The notes: generated by a model not told the origin, from the letters alone. Shown: positions 9,615-18,893, counted from the stretch's first letter. The stretch: DNA of 62,429 bases from Spirosoma arboris (GCF_009754945.1 NZ_WPIN01000031.1:1-62429); one strand, 5' to 3'. A program made the numbers and translations.

Positions 9615-10051
9615 GGTGTAGAATGTTTTCTTCTCACCTTTAGTGTAAGTTAGTGTTCTCTGACAATCTCAGCAGGAATAAATTCATTAAGAGACTTGCC
9701 GCTTACTAAGGTGTCTACTGGAATGGGTACGAGGAGATGTCCCCTGGTCCAATGAAAAGACTAAGGATATAACGTAAACACAGGAAGACACCAGAAATCC
9801 TTTCATGTAATTGCCAATTGGCAAACTAAAGTACTTTGGCTACTTGGCTCTACTGTCGTCCTGATAGGGAAAATACACCTTTTTTATATCGTCTTTTTCC
9901 CGTTTCTTTTAGGCCAATGCTTCCGTCAGCACTTGTCTATAGCCTTCTATTTGCTCTTTTGACAATTGACTACCACGCTTCCCGGCTACATTCACTCAAA
10001 AAAAGCAGGAGGTCGCCGATTAGACTTGTTGCAGTGGGTTAATTTTGGAAT
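9615..10051. other. Intergenic region with no supported gene
   Basis: I find no convincing coding sequence here. A 68-codon open frame at 9836-10042 has no recognisable motif and an unusual composition. The region ends at a transposase remnant, so it may hold the decayed left part of an insertion sequence. Confidence 0.5.
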
Positions 10052-10378
10052 ATGAAACTTTTAATTACCGATTTAAAGACAGAACGGCAGTGGCGATCAG
10101 CAAGGGGTTTAGATCAAAAACGATTTGATAAACTCCTGCTAGTATTCGAAAAAGCTTATCTGGATTTATTTGACCAATCCATCGAGCAACGACAAGATGA
10201 TTGTCCCGAACAACCTTGTTTGAATACCTACACTGACCTACTATTTTTTACCCTATTTTCCTTAAAATCAGGGCTTACATATGATTTTCTAGGCTTGGTA
10301 AAGCGGTTTGATTACTGTATCCGTGGCTCTCCTGCCCACTAGGCCCGTCAGTTAGGCATACCAAAGGAGTGGAATGTA
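10052..10378 (+). pseudogene. Transposase N-terminal remnant
   Basis: The 96-codon frame (TDLKTERQWRSARGLDQ...TYTDLLFFTLFSLKSGLTYDFLGLV) looks like the N-terminal helix-turn-helix part of a DDE transposase family common in Cytophagales. After GLV the sequence degrades. A TAG at 10340-10342 interrupts GSPAH*ARQLG, where the open frame would be expected to continue, and nothing of the DDE catalytic domain follows before the next gene. It is therefore a truncated, inactive insertion-sequence remnant. I could not identify terminal inverted repeats. Confidence 0.6.
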
Positions 10379-10395
10379 TAAGAAAACGGCACGGG

Positions 10396-11265
10396 TTATT
10401 TCTTTTTGACTAATGCAGTCAGTTTATTGAGCGGGTAGGCCACGTTGAGACTCCAGACACGATTCTTAACTTTGTCGTAAGCTCCGCCATTGGGAACCAG
10501 ATTCACTAAGCCTAATTCATAGGCTACACTCAAACGCAGGCTTTGTGGTAATTGATACCCTGCCGTAAGCAGGAGTCCCGCATCGAAGTGTTTATAGCCG
10601 CTGTTTTTGTCGAATGCCGATACCGACCCTGGGAAAGCCGAATCGGTAATGGTTCCCCCTAATCCGTATGCCAGGTAAAAACCCAGGCCACCGAACACCT
10701 GCCCTTTCCCATTGGGCAGGTCGTGATTGTACAGGATGTAGGCTGGAACTTCGAGGTAAGTCATCCGGGTCGTGGACGTACCCATCTTGCCACCCTTGCC
10801 AATCAGTTGAAGTCCGTAGGCCACATCAAGATGATTCAGGAACGAATCGTTGTCGGTGGGTGCTACCGGCTCGGGCACTCCATCGATAGAGGCCACCAGT
10901 GTAGCCGGGTCGGGTGGATTAGGGCTTCGGTACGAATGTGGCGAATTCAGAAAGTCGCGCCAGTTATTGATTAGTTGGTTGACCCCAGTCAGTAATAAAA
11001 TAGCCGCATTGTAGCGAAGGCTGGTACCCACTGCGTCCCGATTTGCATAGGGTGTACCAGCAGCGGAGGAGTTTAACAGTTCCTGTTTGGCCAGGTCGAC
11101 CGACACGTTAAACAATATTTTCAGAGCCCTGTCCCCTTGTGGGTCCAATAGCGGAGTTTCCGGTGGTGGCGGCACTTTGGGGCCAATCAGCGGAGGATTC
11201 TGGCCCCGTCCCCCAATAGACCACAGCCCAAGCAGCAGCAGCAGTATCCATCTCGCGTTTTTCAT
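10396..11265 (-). CDS. PorT-like outer-membrane beta-barrel protein
   Basis: 289 residues with a signal peptide (MKNARWILLLLLGLWSIGGRGQ). A proline-rich linker follows (PPLIGPKVPPPPETPLLDP), then a helical segment (ALKILFNVSVDLAKQELLN). The second half has alternating amphipathic strands (YGLQLIGKGGK, YLEVPAYILYNHDLP, GQVFGGLGFYLAYGLGG, DAGLLLTAGYQLP, LRLSVAYELGLVNL), typical of small Bacteroidota outer-membrane barrels. The C-terminus is unusually basic (TALVKKK) rather than ending in an aromatic residue. A truncated relative lies at 3685-3927. Function unknown; possibly a porin-like or assembly accessory protein. Confidence 0.65.
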   Translation of the reverse strand: MKNARWILLLLLGLWSIGGRGQNPPLIGPKVPPPPETPLLDPQGDRALKILFNVSVDLAKQELLNSSAAGTPYANRDAVGTSLRYNAAILLLTGVNQLINNWRDFLNSPHSYRSPNPPDPATLVASIDGVPEPVAPTDNDSFLNHLDVAYGLQLIGKGGKMGTSTTRMTYLEVPAYILYNHDLPNGKGQVFGGLGFYLAYGLGGTITDSAFPGSVSAFDKNSGYKHFDAGLLLTAGYQLPQSLRLSVAYELGLVNLVPNGGAYDKVKNRVWSLNVAYPLNKLTALVKKK

Positions 11266-11504
11266 AATTGTAGGAGCTTTGTCTGATCAATCAAAATTCC
11301 ACTCCTACAATCGGCCATACAATAGTTAACGCTAACTAGTTTAGCTAATATCTCGTATCCTCTGTCGATAAGAATGACAAAAATTGGCGCTTCGGATCTG
11401 GCTTAACGTTCTTGCTTTTAGTGCCGAAATGGATTGAATTAACTTATTTTTCCTACTCCGCAACACGCTATAAAGGCGATAATTCCAGTGCCCTAAGTGC
11501 CACA

Positions 11505-11536
11505 CGAAAAAAGCCCAGCTCTATAAGCCAGGCTTT
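11505..11536 (-). terminator. Possible terminator of the second repeat-protein gene
   Basis: AAAGCC at 11510-11515 pairs with GGCTTT at 11531-11536. On the minus strand the stem is followed by a run of T. It lies about 120 bp past the stop codon of the gene ending at 11658. The rest of the 11266-11657 gap shows no gene I can support. Confidence 0.4.
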
Positions 11537-11657
11537 GTCCTTAGGGGCTAGTCTACCTGCGCCCCATTGTGATAGAAAGCATGCAAAAGGGAACAGGCAG
11601 AAAAAAAGATTGTTATTTCAGCCTACATTTCCTACACTACCTACACCGATTATCTCA

Positions 11658-13388
11658 TTATTTATGGTTTAACACCTGTTGTAGCATTTGTTTTAACTGA
11701 GCCTGCTCCCGCTTGATAGACTGTAGTTCCTCGTTTTGCTGCTGGTTCATCTTTTCCAGTTGAATGCTGTATAGAGTCAATTCTTCTACCTTCTCTAGCA
11801 GAGTAGCATTCATCTTGACCAAATCAACACCCTTGTTGACGACTTGCTCAGCCGAGGGTACACCCGGCAAATGCTGGTTGGCATCGATGTACTTCTTTAC
11901 CTCAGCCAATGACTGCAGTCTATAGCCCGGTGCAAACACCTTATCACTCCATTCACTAGCGTTGTTGATCCGTAATTGATACCGTGCCTTGACCACATCG
12001 CCCCTCTCATTGACGGTCAGAAACTGATCAGTTGAACGAGTTGCGGGACTGTTCGAGGTTAACTGCTCCAAGCGTAAGCCAGATTCATTCGTCTGTGGAC
12101 TAGTCACATGCAACATGGCGGTCGGCGCAGAGGTGCCAATGCCGACTTTGGTCTGATTGCCTAGAATCAAGGCATCACTAATGGCTACACGAGCACCTGA
12201 GCCAATGGCAGTAGCATTGTGCAGCCCATCCTCGGCCTGTGTGTTATAACCCATCAGCACGTTATCGCTCCCATCCGTAATGGCCGTACCTGAGGTTGGC
12301 CCAATAATGATATTGTTGTTACCCGTAGTGACGTTATAGCCCGCATGATAGCCAAGGAAGGTATTATTCGTCGCGGTGGTGTTATTGTAGCCTGACTTGG
12401 AGCCGATAAAGGTGTTACCCGAGACGGTGTTCTTGAACCCGGCCGAATCGCCAATTATGACATTAAAATTACCGCTGACATTCGTGTATCCAGCAGTATA
12501 CCCCATTACCGTGTTCTGTTGACCACTTGTATTGCTACCACCAGCACCACTGCCCACAAAAGAATTTAAGCTCCCCGTTTTATTGGAAGCTCCTGATCCA
12601 GTGCCGACAAAGGAATTATTACTACCCGCTGAATTGTAGTAACCAGCTTGGCTGCCGACAAAGGAATTATTATTACCCGTTGAATTGAAATAGCCAGCAT
12701 TTACGCCAAGAAAGGAATTACCTGCTCCGATGGTGTAAAAGCCAGCATTATACCCCAAAAAGGAATTATAACTCCCCGTACTATAAGCTCCCGCCCCAAA
12801 ACCAACAAAGGAATTATTAGTCCCGCTCGTATTGGCTTGACCGGCCTGAGTACCTAAAAAAGAGTTACCAGACCCCGTTGTATTGGCTTGGCCGGCAGTA
12901 TAGCCCACAAAGGAGTTACCAGACCCGGTTGAGTTGGTTTTTCCACTTTGTGAACCAATAAATACGTTGTCTGATCCTGTACTAGTATGTCCAGCCTGAA
13001 AGCCAATACTCACCGCATCGGATACCGAACCAGACCCTACTCCCGCTTGATAGCCAATCGATACGTTGTTGTTATTATTAGCTCCAGACCCTACACCAGC
13101 CTGATAGCCAACCGCCACATTCTGAGTGCCAGTCGTATTATTGTAAGCGGCTCCCAGACCCAGATAAACATTATTAGTACCAGAGGTTGTAGCATAACCC
13201 GCCTGATAACCGCTGAACAGGTTACCTTGACCCGAGGAGCCAACGTTAAACCCAGCTTGTACACCTACCAGCGTATTATAAGCACCGGTTGAGGAATTGT
13301 TGCCTGTATTAGCGACATAGTTGGTTTGGGCTAATCCTAACCTGGAAACAGTTAACCAAAGCAAGAGAGAAGAATACAGTTTAATCAT
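11658..13388 (-). CDS. 17-residue-repeat surface protein with tail-fibre-like C-terminus (paralogue)
   Basis: 576 residues with the same architecture as the gene at 7627-9249: a signal peptide (MIKLYSSLLLWLTVSRLGLAQ), about 20 solenoid repeats of the NNSFVGxxAGxxNTTG type, then a nearly identical last ~190 residues (ATAIGSGARVAISDALILGN, EWSDKVFAPGYRLQSL, HLPGVPSAEQV, LLEKVEELTLYSIQLEK). The repeat stalks differ in copy number and sequence, while the C-terminal part is strongly conserved, suggesting gene duplication followed by repeat turnover. Probably exported and oligomeric. It is separated from its paralogue by a beta-barrel gene and a transposase remnant. Exact function unknown. Confidence 0.7.
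   Translation of the reverse strand: MIKLYSSLLLWLTVSRLGLAQTNYVANTGNNSSTGAYNTLVGVQAGFNVGSSGQGNLFSGYQAGYATTSGTNNVYLGLGAAYNNTTGTQNVAVGYQAGVGSGANNNNNVSIGYQAGVGSGSVSDAVSIGFQAGHTSTGSDNVFIGSQSGKTNSTGSGNSFVGYTAGQANTTGSGNSFLGTQAGQANTSGTNNSFVGFGAGAYSTGSYNSFLGYNAGFYTIGAGNSFLGVNAGYFNSTGNNNSFVGSQAGYYNSAGSNNSFVGTGSGASNKTGSLNSFVGSGAGGSNTSGQQNTVMGYTAGYTNVSGNFNVIIGDSAGFKNTVSGNTFIGSKSGYNNTTATNNTFLGYHAGYNVTTGNNNIIIGPTSGTAITDGSDNVLMGYNTQAEDGLHNATAIGSGARVAISDALILGNQTKVGIGTSAPTAMLHVTSPQTNESGLRLEQLTSNSPATRSTDQFLTVNERGDVVKARYQLRINNASEWSDKVFAPGYRLQSLAEVKKYIDANQHLPGVPSAEQVVNKGVDLVKMNATLLEKVEELTLYSIQLEKMNQQQNEELQSIKREQAQLKQMLQQVLNHK
12296..13319 (-). repeat. 51-bp coding tandem repeats
   Basis: The 17-codon units encode the solenoid region. 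Several neighbouring units share longer identical DNA words (for example ACAAAGGAATTATTA near 12608, 12659 and 12806), so copy-number change by slippage or recombination is plausible. Confidence 0.75.
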
Positions 13389-13947
13389 GATCGAAGCTAG
13401 TTGAGGAGATATAAAGTCATATGACTTACAAACTATCTGTTTTTCAATTGACAGTCAACGAGTTAATCAAGTTTTAATATCTCTTTTATTAGGGGAGGTC
13501 TGCCATACCCCTTTTGAAAAAGGGTAGTCTAAAGCTGAGGAGCAGAACTCTTGATTGGAAATCGACGACTATTCTTGCCGTTATGGAACAACAAACGCCA
13601 GCCCTTTGCAGAGCCAGCGTTTGTTAACATCTCACTACTAAGATTCAATTCAGCCGCTGACATCATTGATCGACGTGGCAGAGATCAAGGAACAATTTTC
13701 GTACTTTGGGAAGTAAAGTACGAAAGGGGGTAATGATGATTCTACAATACAAATGGTCATTATATTGTCACGAGACAGGTGGAACCTGTTAGCTCGCCAC
13801 TATTTATTATACCTAACCATTTTTGGGATTTTAAACATATTGCCGCTTATATAACACTCAAATTAATAGTATATTAAAGTTGTATATTAAAATATCACAA
13901 TAAGCGCGCTTATTTGTTAATTGACCACGAATTAAATCCTATAGATT
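13389..13947. other. Intergenic region with two hairpins
   Basis: No supported gene. One hairpin at 13590-13625 has 9-bp arms (AACAAACGC). A second at 13697-13725 has 11-bp arms (TTTCGTACTTT) and a 7-nt loop, and recurs at 17644-17672. The region separates two divergent transcription units, so it should also hold promoters for the surface-protein gene and the lipoprotein gene. Confidence 0.5.
13697..13725. repeat. TTTCGTACTTT inverted repeat, copy 1
   Basis: Perfect 11-bp arms around a 7-nt spacer. The same arms and spacer length occur again at 17644-17672, with a different spacer sequence. Confidence 0.7.
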
Positions 13948-14475
13948 ATGAAGTCCACATTGCTTTCCTTATTGGGTAGTTCTCTGCTTTGTGCGATGCT
14001 GGCTTGTTCAAAGCCTGAGACCAATGTAATACCGACTTCGCTGAGCAATGGTCAGACCAGTTTGAATAACATTGTAGTCGGTTCATTTAACCAAGCGACT
14101 GCTTCACTAACTCACGCCAGTACTAGTACTTCGGTATGGGTTATCGTTCTCACCAGCCCAGATACACGCAATACGTCTCTAAGTTTCAGTATTGTGCCTA
14201 CTCAATCAGGCACTATTCCAGAAGGAACATTCTTCTTTAACAGTTTTCTTTATGATGGCAGCCCAGAATCACTGGCTATGTTTTGGCTCAGAGATGTGGA
14301 TCCGGTTCTGCATACGGATTATCATGCTAATGGTACAAGCTTGTCCATTAAGCGACAGAATGGGCAATACGTTTTCACTTGGACTGGTGCGGTACGGAAA
14401 GGGCTAAGTTTAGCGGATACCACTACCTACCGCGTCACAGGACAGTACATGGGTGGGTTGAGAATCGTTCAATAG
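13948..14475 (+). CDS. Lipoprotein of unknown function
   Basis: 175 residues. The N-terminus MKSTLLSLLGSSLLCAMLACSKPE has a lipoprotein signal with a lipobox at AMLAC (Cys 24). The mature part is beta-rich (SVWVIVLTSPDTRNTSLSFSIVP, TTYRVTGQYMGGLRIV) and lacks recognisable catalytic motifs. It probably sits in a membrane facing the periplasm. The gene is alone on its strand. I do not recognise a family. Confidence 0.65.
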   Translation: MKSTLLSLLGSSLLCAMLACSKPETNVIPTSLSNGQTSLNNIVVGSFNQATASLTHASTSTSVWVIVLTSPDTRNTSLSFSIVPTQSGTIPEGTFFFNSFLYDGSPESLAMFWLRDVDPVLHTDYHANGTSLSIKRQNGQYVFTWTGAVRKGLSLADTTTYRVTGQYMGGLRIVQ

Positions 14476-14639
14476 CTTTTTGCAGGCTTACTTTAGTAGC
14501 TGATTCACATTTGATACTTCTCTAAAAAATACAATACTTGGTCAAATTGATCAGCAACAAATAGTATACTTTTTTTGAAATTTATATAACTAAAATAAAA
14601 AAGGGAACTAATATATTATAGCAATAGAACTTAAAATAA

Positions 14640-15086
14640 TTACATATAAGCGGTTACATACACTTCCTTGAGCAGTGTGTGTTTATTAAGCTTTTCGATC
14701 AAGTTTTTGTCTTCATCCGTAGGTTTTTTAATTTGATTCTCACCTTCCAGCTGAAAACTTATAGGCAGAAGATAAGTACCTTGATAAATGATTTTTCGAT
14801 TCGGTAGCTCTGCTAATGCATCCATAACGGCTTGTTGAAAAGCCGGTATAACATCGGAAAAGTTCAGGATTTTAATTTGTTCGATTTTGCCTTGATCACT
14901 AATAACAAAGCTAGTGTAGACTTTAGCAACTAACTGTTGCTGACGGGCATTATCTGGATAGCGAATAAAGCGAGCAATTTCTCGAGTAAATGTAGAATCC
15001 TCCTGTAATGAGTAATTTTTTTTCTGACCAACGACCTGGCTTAAGGAGATAAAGCTCAGCAGTAAGTAAATACAGAAAGTTTTCAT
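14640..15086 (-). CDS. TonB-C-terminal-like periplasmic protein
   Basis: 148 residues from the ATG at 15086, chosen because it yields a clean signal peptide (MKTFCIYLLLSFISLSQVVGQ); a longer open frame running into the DUF4249 gene has no signal. The mature part contains FIRYPDNARQQQLVAKVYTSFVISDQGKIEQIKIL, the YPxxAxxxxxxGxVxVxFxVxxxGxIxxxxI pattern of the TonB C-terminal domain, although the usual Gly before the first strand is absent. There is no membrane anchor plus proline linker, so it is not a classical energy transducer. It lies 46 bp downstream of the DUF4249 gene, so the two may form an operon. Confidence 0.6.
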   Translation of the reverse strand: MKTFCIYLLLSFISLSQVVGQKKNYSLQEDSTFTREIARFIRYPDNARQQQLVAKVYTSFVISDQGKIEQIKILNFSDVIPAFQQAVMDALAELPNRKIIYQGTYLLPISFQLEGENQIKKPTDEDKNLIEKLNKHTLLKEVYVTAYM

Positions 15087-15132
15087 AGGCTTCAACGTTT
15101 TTGTTATATAATCTCCATGACTGTTGCAAAAG

Positions 15133-16305
15133 TCAGTTTTGCCAGCCTTCTGGCTTGAAGGGCGTTCGGCTATCACTCGGGACACAAACGGCCAGCGGGG
15201 GACGGTCCCGACCCGATGAGGGCTCATTAACTGGACCACGAGCGTTCAGGGCAAAAAATAAGCCAGGGGCAATACCCGTCGCATCACTTCGGCTTAACCA
15301 GTACCGGACCGATGAAACACTCGATACACTGAAGTAGCCGACCACGGCTTCATTTTCCTTCGCCACATTATGCACATTGCCCACTAACAAAGCAGGCTGA
15401 CCACCCGCCACTCCACCCGTAGATTGGGTCTGCTCGTTCAATCGGTTAAAGTAGGCATAAGCCTGTTTGGTTAAAGAGCTTTGTCTAAGCTCAACCAGGC
15501 AAGACTCCTTGGAGTATAGAGGTACCCGACCAATGAGTAAGCCCTTGACCGGATTGCCATTGCTATACTTATCCGTGAACAAAACCAGGTCATGACTATA
15601 GAGAATTTCCCAACAGGCCGTTCGACAATTGTAATCAAAACTAGCCGTGAAGGATGAGTTTAGATTGGTACTGACACAGTCTTCGATTAAGTTGCCTTGG
15701 GCATCTTTGATTTGGTAGAGTCCCCGGTTGCAACTGCGGCACCACTCCTGGCGTTCCCAGTCCATCCAGTCCCACCGGTAATAATTGGGTTGATCGGCCG
15801 GATCGGTAAAGTCCACATAAAAATCATGAGCGGCCGAGTAGACATTATTTAATCGCTCAGTAGACGTAAGGCTAGTGGGATTAAATAGGGCTCGAACTTG
15901 CCCAATCGGCGCCACTGGCTGAAGTAGCTCCGGGGTGGATTCATAGCGGGTACCATCGGCTAAGGTGAACTTGAGTTGGTAAACATGACCGACTTGGCCC
16001 TTGAAGTCAGCAGGTAGTTGATAGCGACCATCGGTGGTTTCTTCGGCCACCACGACCTCAACGGAATCAACGACGATCTGAACATTGGCCTTGGTGACGG
16101 GTACATACCCGAATCGACCGGTGAGTCGATCTGCCTGAGAGCGACTAAGTCGAATAAGTTGCGTCTCTGCTTTATCGGTAAGGGTACCATCAACAATCAA
16201 GACATTCAGCGAGCTATTGATGGTTGATTCAACTGGGTCCACACAGGTAAGCAGGCTGAAACCCATGCTTAAACAAATCGACAAGTTCACCGCTAATGAC
16301 CGCAT
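15133..16305 (-). CDS. DUF4249 lipoprotein
   Basis: 390 residues. Lipobox LLTC at Cys 21 (SMGFSLLTCVDPVE), then LNVLIVDGTLTD and IRLSRSQ, the opening of DUF4249 proteins, an Ig-like beta domain (GRYQLPADFKGQVGHVYQLKFTLADGTRYESTP), and a C-terminal region with paired cysteines (CRSC, CRTAC). DUF4249 proteins are Bacteroidota outer-membrane lipoproteins normally encoded beside a TonB-dependent receptor and thought to cooperate with it. No such receptor lies next to this copy; only a small TonB-like protein follows. The ligand is unknown. Confidence 0.8.
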   Translation of the reverse strand: MRSLAVNLSICLSMGFSLLTCVDPVESTINSSLNVLIVDGTLTDKAETQLIRLSRSQADRLTGRFGYVPVTKANVQIVVDSVEVVVAEETTDGRYQLPADFKGQVGHVYQLKFTLADGTRYESTPELLQPVAPIGQVRALFNPTSLTSTERLNNVYSAAHDFYVDFTDPADQPNYYRWDWMDWERQEWCRSCNRGLYQIKDAQGNLIEDCVSTNLNSSFTASFDYNCRTACWEILYSHDLVLFTDKYSNGNPVKGLLIGRVPLYSKESCLVELRQSSLTKQAYAYFNRLNEQTQSTGGVAGGQPALLVGNVHNVAKENEAVVGYFSVSSVSSVRYWLSRSDATGIAPGLFFALNARGPVNEPSSGRDRPPLAVCVPSDSRTPFKPEGWQN

Positions 16306-16707
16306 ACCGAGCTAGAAACAATTCCTCTGGTAAAGAAGCGGAGTACGCTAACCTACTTCCAGTTGTCTCTTGCTTAGAAAGAGTCTTGCCGACTTTAACA
16401 ATATTAGCGGCTAAGATCGCCTATACTTATGTCCAGTTGATAGCAGCCAGAGTAAGTCATCTTAACCAGTTGTTCCGATCAAGACTTCTGGCTAAACGTT
16501 TACTTTTGGGGGATTGGTACCTATCGCCATTATTTCTTAGATCAGGAGACCAGGTTGACACTTAGTGAGGAGAAAAGCCAATAGATTACCTGAGTCTAAT
16601 GGACATTTATAACACCCGAAGATTAATGAAGAATTAAAAACAGGAGTTACCATAACATAAGGCTTGTGTTCAGTAGTTTATAGTCAGATCGCAATGTTAT
16701 ATACGCT
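16306..16707. other. Divergent promoter region, no gene seen
   Basis: About 400 bp between the DUF4249 gene (minus) and a lipoprotein gene (plus). I see no supported coding sequence. Promoters for both neighbours are expected here, but I could not pick convincing boxes. Confidence 0.4.
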
Positions 16708-17241
16708 ATGACTTACCTTAATCAATGGGTTCGATTGGCCTTGGCTCTGAGCGTTTCCGCTGGCGTTTTTGCCTGTAAGCAAGATTCTCAGCTGAACACA
16801 ACGGTTCCTCCGATAGTAACCCAATCCATTCCTCAACCTTATCCCGCTAGCGACCACGCACCCATTGAGCCCATCATTGGCACCTATAAGGCCAACTCGT
16901 TTGAGGAAGTATCGTCTCCTGTTTCCTATCCCATTAATGGACAAACGGTTTCGTTAGTCATTAAACCCGCATCCGGCGACACGGTACAAGTCAGCATCCA
17001 GGCAACAGCAAATGGCAAGTACTCGCCTGGCAAGGATTTGTTTTATCCCAAAGCAGTAGTTGTCAGTAAAACCCACACGGACGGAACGGTAATTTATTAT
17101 GTGTATTTAACTCCGCCTACCACCACAGATTGCGGCTATAATACTTTATACATTTATTCAAACCAGACCATAGATTATAATTTTATTCCACCTGGCAATG
17201 GTCCTTGTTTAGGTGCTCGTATTCGCTTTGGAAAGGAGTAG
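16708..17241 (+). CDS. Lipoprotein of unknown function
   Basis: 177 residues. The signal MTYLNQWVRLALALSVSAGVFACKQD has a lipobox at GVFAC (Cys 23). A proline-rich linker leads to a beta-strand-rich domain (YPINGQTVSLVIKPASGDTVQVSIQATANGKYSPGKD). A few cysteines in the mature part could form a disulfide. Probably a periplasm-facing membrane-anchored protein. No family recognised; it shares only the general lipoprotein layout with the one at 13948-14475. Confidence 0.65.
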   Translation: MTYLNQWVRLALALSVSAGVFACKQDSQLNTTVPPIVTQSIPQPYPASDHAPIEPIIGTYKANSFEEVSSPVSYPINGQTVSLVIKPASGDTVQVSIQATANGKYSPGKDLFYPKAVVVSKTHTDGTVIYYVYLTPPTTTDCGYNTLYIYSNQTIDYNFIPPGNGPCLGARIRFGKE

Positions 17242-17643
17242 CGATTTTGCATTTGGCAAATACAAGTGGTTGATCATTTTGTACAAAACGTTCAGCCTTT
17301 ATAGTAGTCCTCTGCCGATTTTACCCAGTTTGGGCCGTCAGCCACTTTCTTAACCCACATGCAGCAGATAAAAGCCCCTGCCAGTCCTTTAGGTATTTCT
17401 GGTTCGAGAGGAGGTTTGGGAAGGCTTTAAAATACCAGATGAGGTAGAAGCTGAACGGAGTAAAGAAAGCCTAAAAAATTGCTGGATTACTTAGATTAAC
17501 GGTTTGGATAGGGTCATTCGACCTTTATTTAAGATAGGATATTTTCATTTTCGTACTATTCTAGGAAATACGAACATAAAGCTGGCTAAAAATGCCCACC
17601 TATGAAGCTTAAGGCAGGAAATTAGGGTAAAATGGGTGCCGGT

Positions 17644-17672
17644 TTTCGTACTTTAAGAAGAAAAGTACGAAA
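17644..17672. repeat. TTTCGTACTTT inverted repeat, copy 2
   Basis: Same 11-bp arms and 7-nt spacer length as the copy at 13697-13725. A weaker relative with TTCGTA and TACGAA half-sites lies near 17555-17575. Confidence 0.65.
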
Positions 17673-17890
17673 TCAAATAAAGCCTCACTAACTCAAGCGA
17701 TGCTGTGCAAATGAGACATTGATTAGTGAGATGGCAATTTGAGACAACAGCTAGTTCAAATTGTCAATGACAATGTAGGTAAAGCAATCTTCTTAGAAAA
17801 ACGGGCGTTTTAGGGTACACTGAAATCAACAGCAGTAATCAATACTTGTGAATTGTATCAGCAGCTTCCGAAAAAGTAAGACATTTTGAG

Positions 17891-17935
17891 CGTTTCACGA
17901 CAGCAATTTGGACGTTTCACGCAACTTACGTAAGT
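17891..17935 (+). promoter_or_regulatory. Candidate operator: two direct repeats plus palindrome
   Basis: CGTTTCACG occurs at 17891-17899 and again at 17913-17921, spaced 22 bp (about two helical turns). A perfect 12-bp palindrome ACTTACGTAAGT follows at 17924-17935. Direct repeats one or two turns apart are the usual form of AraC-family sites, and the cassette encodes an AraC regulator. Binding is inferred. Confidence 0.4.
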
Positions 17936-17946
17936 AGACGGTAACT

Positions 17947-17954
17947 TACTTTTG
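17947..17954 (+). promoter_or_regulatory. Bacteroidota -7 box for the SDR gene
   Basis: TACTTTTG matches the TAnnTTTG -7 consensus of the main Bacteroidota sigma factor, 20 bp before the ATG at 17975. I see no well-placed TTG -33 element, which would fit a promoter needing an activator. Confidence 0.4.
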
Positions 17955-17974
17955 CCAGAAAAAAATCAACAGTT

Positions 17975-18787
17975 ATGGCAAAGATAGTTTTGGTTACTGG
18001 GGCTTCCGCTGGAATAGGCAAAGCTACAGCAATTTATTTAGCACAAAACGGCTACGATGTTTATGGTGCAGCACGCAGGATAGAAAAAATGCGGGACCTC
18101 AAAGATTACGGCATTAAACCTATCACGCTGGACGTGACAAAAGATGAAAGTATTACGGCTTGTGTTGAACAGATTTTTAAAGAAACAGGAAGCATTGACA
18201 TACTGGTAAACAATGCAGGTTTCGGTTCGGAAGGTGCTATTGAAGACGTAACAATAAAGGACGCAAAATACCAAATGGAAGTAAACGTGTTTGGAGCAAT
18301 GCGTTTAACTCAATTAGTGTTACCGAAAATGCGACAAAACAACTATGGTAAAATCGTAAATATTTCTTCTGTTGGTGGAAAAATTGCTTTACCATTGGGC
18401 GGTTGGTACCATGCCAGTAAGTTCGCGATTGAAGCATTGAGTGACTCTATGCGAATGGAAGTAAAACCATTTGGTATAGATGTAATTGTTATTGAACCGG
18501 GCGGAATAAAATCAGAATGGGGCGACATCGCTATGGAAAGTTTGGTTCGTGTTTCGGGAAGCTCTGCATATAAAGAAATGGTTAAAGGGGCAGAAAAAAG
18601 TTATAAACAAACAGAAAATAATAACTCTGAACCTATTGTAATTGCAAGATTGATTAAAGAAGGAATTGAAGCAAACAAGCCCAAAACACGATACGCAGGT
18701 GGCTCTATGGCAAAAATGTTGTTATTCTTACGAAGTATTTTGTCTGACAAAATGCTGGAGAGGTTAATAATAAGCCAAACAAAATAG
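17975..18787 (+). CDS. Short-chain dehydrogenase/reductase
   Basis: 270 residues with all classical SDR landmarks: the cofactor loop TGASAGIG (residues 8-15), AARR after strand 2 (Arg there suggests NADPH), DVT near residue 50, NNAG near residue 77, the catalytic Ser in ISSVGG, YHASK as the YxxxK pair near residue 150, and EPGGIKSEW downstream. The substrate is not predictable. Base composition is clearly more AT-rich than the genes to the left and after 23 kb, pointing to acquisition from a lower-GC relative. It is followed by a small membrane protein and an AraC regulator on the same strand. Confidence 0.85.
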   Translation: MAKIVLVTGASAGIGKATAIYLAQNGYDVYGAARRIEKMRDLKDYGIKPITLDVTKDESITACVEQIFKETGSIDILVNNAGFGSEGAIEDVTIKDAKYQMEVNVFGAMRLTQLVLPKMRQNNYGKIVNISSVGGKIALPLGGWYHASKFAIEALSDSMRMEVKPFGIDVIVIEPGGIKSEWGDIAMESLVRVSGSSAYKEMVKGAEKSYKQTENNNSEPIVIARLIKEGIEANKPKTRYAGGSMAKMLLFLRSILSDKMLERLIISQTK

Positions 18788-18893
18788 TAAACTTAAAAAA
18801 ATAATATCAGCCTTCAAGTTCAAAGCAGTAATGACTGTCGAAATCCAAAGAAATTATGTAATGAAAATGTAGTTTCACTAAAAAATAAAAAAT

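Larger units (their letters stand above)
17242..17974. other. Long intergenic region ahead of the SDR-AraC cassette
   Basis: No intact gene. The stretch around 17400-17520 has a coding-like look but is broken by stops, so it may be decayed. It contains the TTTCGTACTTT inverted repeat (17644-17672) and, close to the next gene, two direct repeats and a palindrome (17891-17935). Confidence 0.45.

Noticed and set aside
9836..10042. 68-codon open frame before the transposase remnant
   Set aside because: No recognisable motif, improbable residue composition, no promoter or ribosome-binding evidence.
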